Origin: Mucilaginibacter ginsenosidivorans
GTDB taxonomy: Bacteria > Bacteroidota > Bacteroidia > Sphingobacteriales > Sphingobacteriaceae
NCBI RefSeq assembly: GCF_007971025.1
Contig: NZ_CP042436.1
Coordinates: 62,001 to 126,000 of the forward strand
DNA: 64,000 nucleotides
Reading direction: 5' to 3'
The translations under genes and the position numbers were made by a program. Of the stretch, positions 62,482-64,000 are shown piece after piece (position 1 is the stretch's first letter; every line of letters begins with the position of its first letter). The notes under the pieces were generated by a model that worked only from the letters and a program-made list of their open reading frames with translations, was not told the DNA's origin and made no database searches.

Positions 62482-64000
62482 ATGAGCAACTGGTTCAAGC
62501 GAAATGCCACTCACCTGGCCATCATCGGAATTTTAATAGCGATCTGTTTCTTTTACTTTACCCCCGCTTTCCAGGGAAAGACTTTGGGTCAAACCGATGT
62601 TATCGGTGCGCAGTCCACCCAAACAGAGATCAACCATTATAGGGAAAAGGACACCACTATACTTTGGACGAACCAGATATTCGGCGGAATGCCAACTTTC
62701 CAGATATGGGCACCCTATCCTGATAACGTAACTACCTGGGTAGTCAAAGCGGTAACCAACGCTTTCCCAGATCCGCTTTACAACATATTTATTTTGCTGT
62801 TCGGCTCGTATTTCCTGTTCTGTGTATTAAAACTCAACCCCTGGCTGGCAGCTGCGGGCGCCGTTGCTTTTACGTTTTCATCCTACAATATCATATTATT
62901 AGCGGCGGGACATTCCAACCAGTCGTTCGCCATCTCGTTTTTTGCGCCGATAATAGCCAGCATTATCCTTACGCTGCGGGGCAGGTACTGGCTCGGTGGC
63001 TCGCTGACGGCGCTGTTCCTGGCGCTTGAGATACGGGCCAACCACGTACAAATGACCTATTACCTGTTACTGGTAATTTTCATACTCCTGGGCATCGAAC
63101 TGTACCACGCCATCAAAAATAAAACAACAAATGCTTTCCTCAAATCACTGGGTTATCTTGGCGCCGGCGCTTTGCTGGCCCTGATGGTCAATGCCTCATC
63201 GCTGTGGAGTACTTATGAATATGGCAAGGAAACTATCCGCGGCCAGTCTAATCTTAAACAAACCACGGCGGAGCCCAGCAATGGCCTGGATAAGAATTAT
63301 GCATACGAATACAGCCAGACACCCGGTGAAACTTTCACCTTCCTGATACCTAATGCATATGGTGGCGACTCGGGTTTAAACGCGCTCGATTTTCAAAATT
63401 CCGACTTCAATAAAGCATTTGTTTCTGCCGGAATCCCACAGGAACAGGTTGGTAACGCGCTGCAGCAATTGGCCGCCATCGGCATCCAGTTCTCAACTTA
63501 TTGGGGCGATAAACCCCTGACCAGCGGCCCGCACTACATGGGCGCAGTTATCTGTTTCCTGTTCATTTTTGGCTTGTTTATCGTACGGAACCGGATCAAA
63601 TGGTGGTTGTTGGCATCCGTCATCCTGACTATTTTACTGTCATTCGGCGCGTCATTCCCCTATGTATCTGATATTTTCTTTAAATATTTCCCGCTATACA
63701 ATAAATTTCGGGCAATAGAATCCATTCTATCTGTTACAGGTTTGTGCGTCCCTATTTTGGCAATACTGGCCATAAAGGAAATAACAGACGGCACAACAGA
63801 TAAAGCCGACGCTCTAAAAAAATTAAAGATTACTTTTTACATTCTGGGTGGACTCACGCTTTTGATGGCCGTATTGCCCGACCTACTGCTGAGTTTCCGC
63901 CCGGCTAGCCAGGCTACGCTGGTAAAAAATCTTACCCAGGTGTTGAAAAATGACAGCGGCTCGGCAAACAGTATTGTAAACGCCCTGGTGAGGGACCGCA
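62482..64000 (+). CDS. YfhO-family membrane protein, cut by window end
   Basis: The frame from ATG 62482 stays open to the last base, giving about 506 residues of a longer protein. It begins MSNWFKRNATHLAIIGILIA and has many membrane helices, with a long exposed loop after the first helix (LGQTDVIGAQSTQTEINHY; FGGMPTFQIWAPYPDNV). This matches the YfhO type of GT-C-like membrane proteins in Bacteroidetes, which are thought to glycosylate envelope targets. A GGMPTFQ-type segment and LRGRYWLGGSLTALFLALEI support this. Function is inferred from the family. Confidence 0.88.
   Translation, partial: MSNWFKRNATHLAIIGILIAICFFYFTPAFQGKTLGQTDVIGAQSTQTEINHYREKDTTILWTNQIFGGMPTFQIWAPYPDNVTTWVVKAVTNAFPDPLYNIFILLFGSYFLFCVLKLNPWLAAAGAVAFTFSSYNIILLAAGHSNQSFAISFFAPIIASIILTLRGRYWLGGSLTALFLALEIRANHVQMTYYLLLVIFILLGIELYHAIKNKTTNAFLKSLGYLGAGALLALMVNASSLWSTYEYGKETIRGQSNLKQTTAEPSNGLDKNYAYEYSQTPGETFTFLIPNAYGGDSGLNALDFQNSDFNKAFVSAGIPQEQVGNALQQLAAIGIQFSTYWGDKPLTSGPHYMGAVICFLFIFGLFIVRNRIKWWLLASVILTILLSFGASFPYVSDIFFKYFPLYNKFRAIESILSVTGLCVPILAILAIKEITDGTTDKADALKKLKITFYILGGLTLLMAVLPDLLLSFRPASQATLVKNLTQVLKNDSGSANSIVNALVRDR

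Noticed and set aside
1..64000. CRISPR array, tRNA or rRNA genes, insertion sequences with transposase
   Set aside because: No regular spacer-repeat pattern, cloverleaf-like segment, rRNA stretch or transposase frame was seen by eye.

Overview
The window reads as a chromosomal segment of a Bacteroidetes, most likely Sphingobacteriaceae close to Mucilaginibacter. This is inferred from moderate GC by eye, SprA, the tat, DUF4292 and DUF2480 families, typical Bacteroidetes synteny, and several TAnnTTTG promoter -7 boxes. Nearly all of it is chromosomal core: protein folding, envelope biogenesis, tRNA/rRNA modification, nucleotide and central metabolism. No tRNA, rRNA, CRISPR array, prophage or recognisable transposase was seen. 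No stretch over 300 bases lacks a gene once the small ORF at 55415-55525 is counted.

Layout. 1-7478 (minus): groEL (cut by the window edge), groES, secG, a very acidic repeat protein, an LptE-like lipoprotein, a sigma-54 activator and miaB, with a four-helix-bundle (S23) gene inserted between activator and miaB and framed by inverted repeats. 7623-10226 (plus): an AsmA-like membrane protein and a GIN-domain (DUF2807) secreted protein. 10278-23767 (minus): sprA (type 9 secretion), ruvA, maeB, a lytic transglycosylase, gatA and two TatA-type proteins. 23827-31196 (minus): a tightly overlapping envelope block (Wzx flippase, dut, TPR protein, DUF4292 lipoprotein, EnvC-like protein), acylphosphatase and an amidohydrolase. 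31346-33130 (plus): rlmN and comF. 33205-38107 (minus): hybrid histidine kinase, glyA, scpA. 38338-40266 (plus): dxs. 40371-43171 (minus): a Wzi/RemB-like outer-membrane protein and gmd.

43337-46647 holds a DinB protein, a PIN toxin/DUF6364 antitoxin pair and three DUF proteins (DUF3109, DUF3108, DUF2480). 46714-55525 (minus) holds a PpiD-like foldase, LptC, an outer-membrane protein, coaX, purQ, a membrane protein, a glycosyltransferase, an LpxH-like phosphoesterase and an unlisted 36-residue membrane peptide. 55597-57852 is a small accessory patch (DinB-like, beta-barrel, solitary HicB-like, DUF3592-like). 57865-59349 is a HAD nucleotidase and upp. 59587-64000 (plus) is uvrB, a DUF4834 protein, a small membrane protein and a YfhO-type membrane protein cut by the window end.

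Functionally the window concentrates outer-envelope construction: LptE, LptC, PpiD, SecG, TatA, SprA, Wzx, EnvC, MltD-like and LpxH-like proteins. The most unusual structure is intergenic: many gaps carry degenerate short-word repeats arranged as inverted pairs. One pair frames the S23 gene like a mobile cassette, and another seems to have supplied the N-terminus of the HAD nucleotidase. I did not find a clear new multi-gene system; the S23 cassette is the best candidate for a second look.
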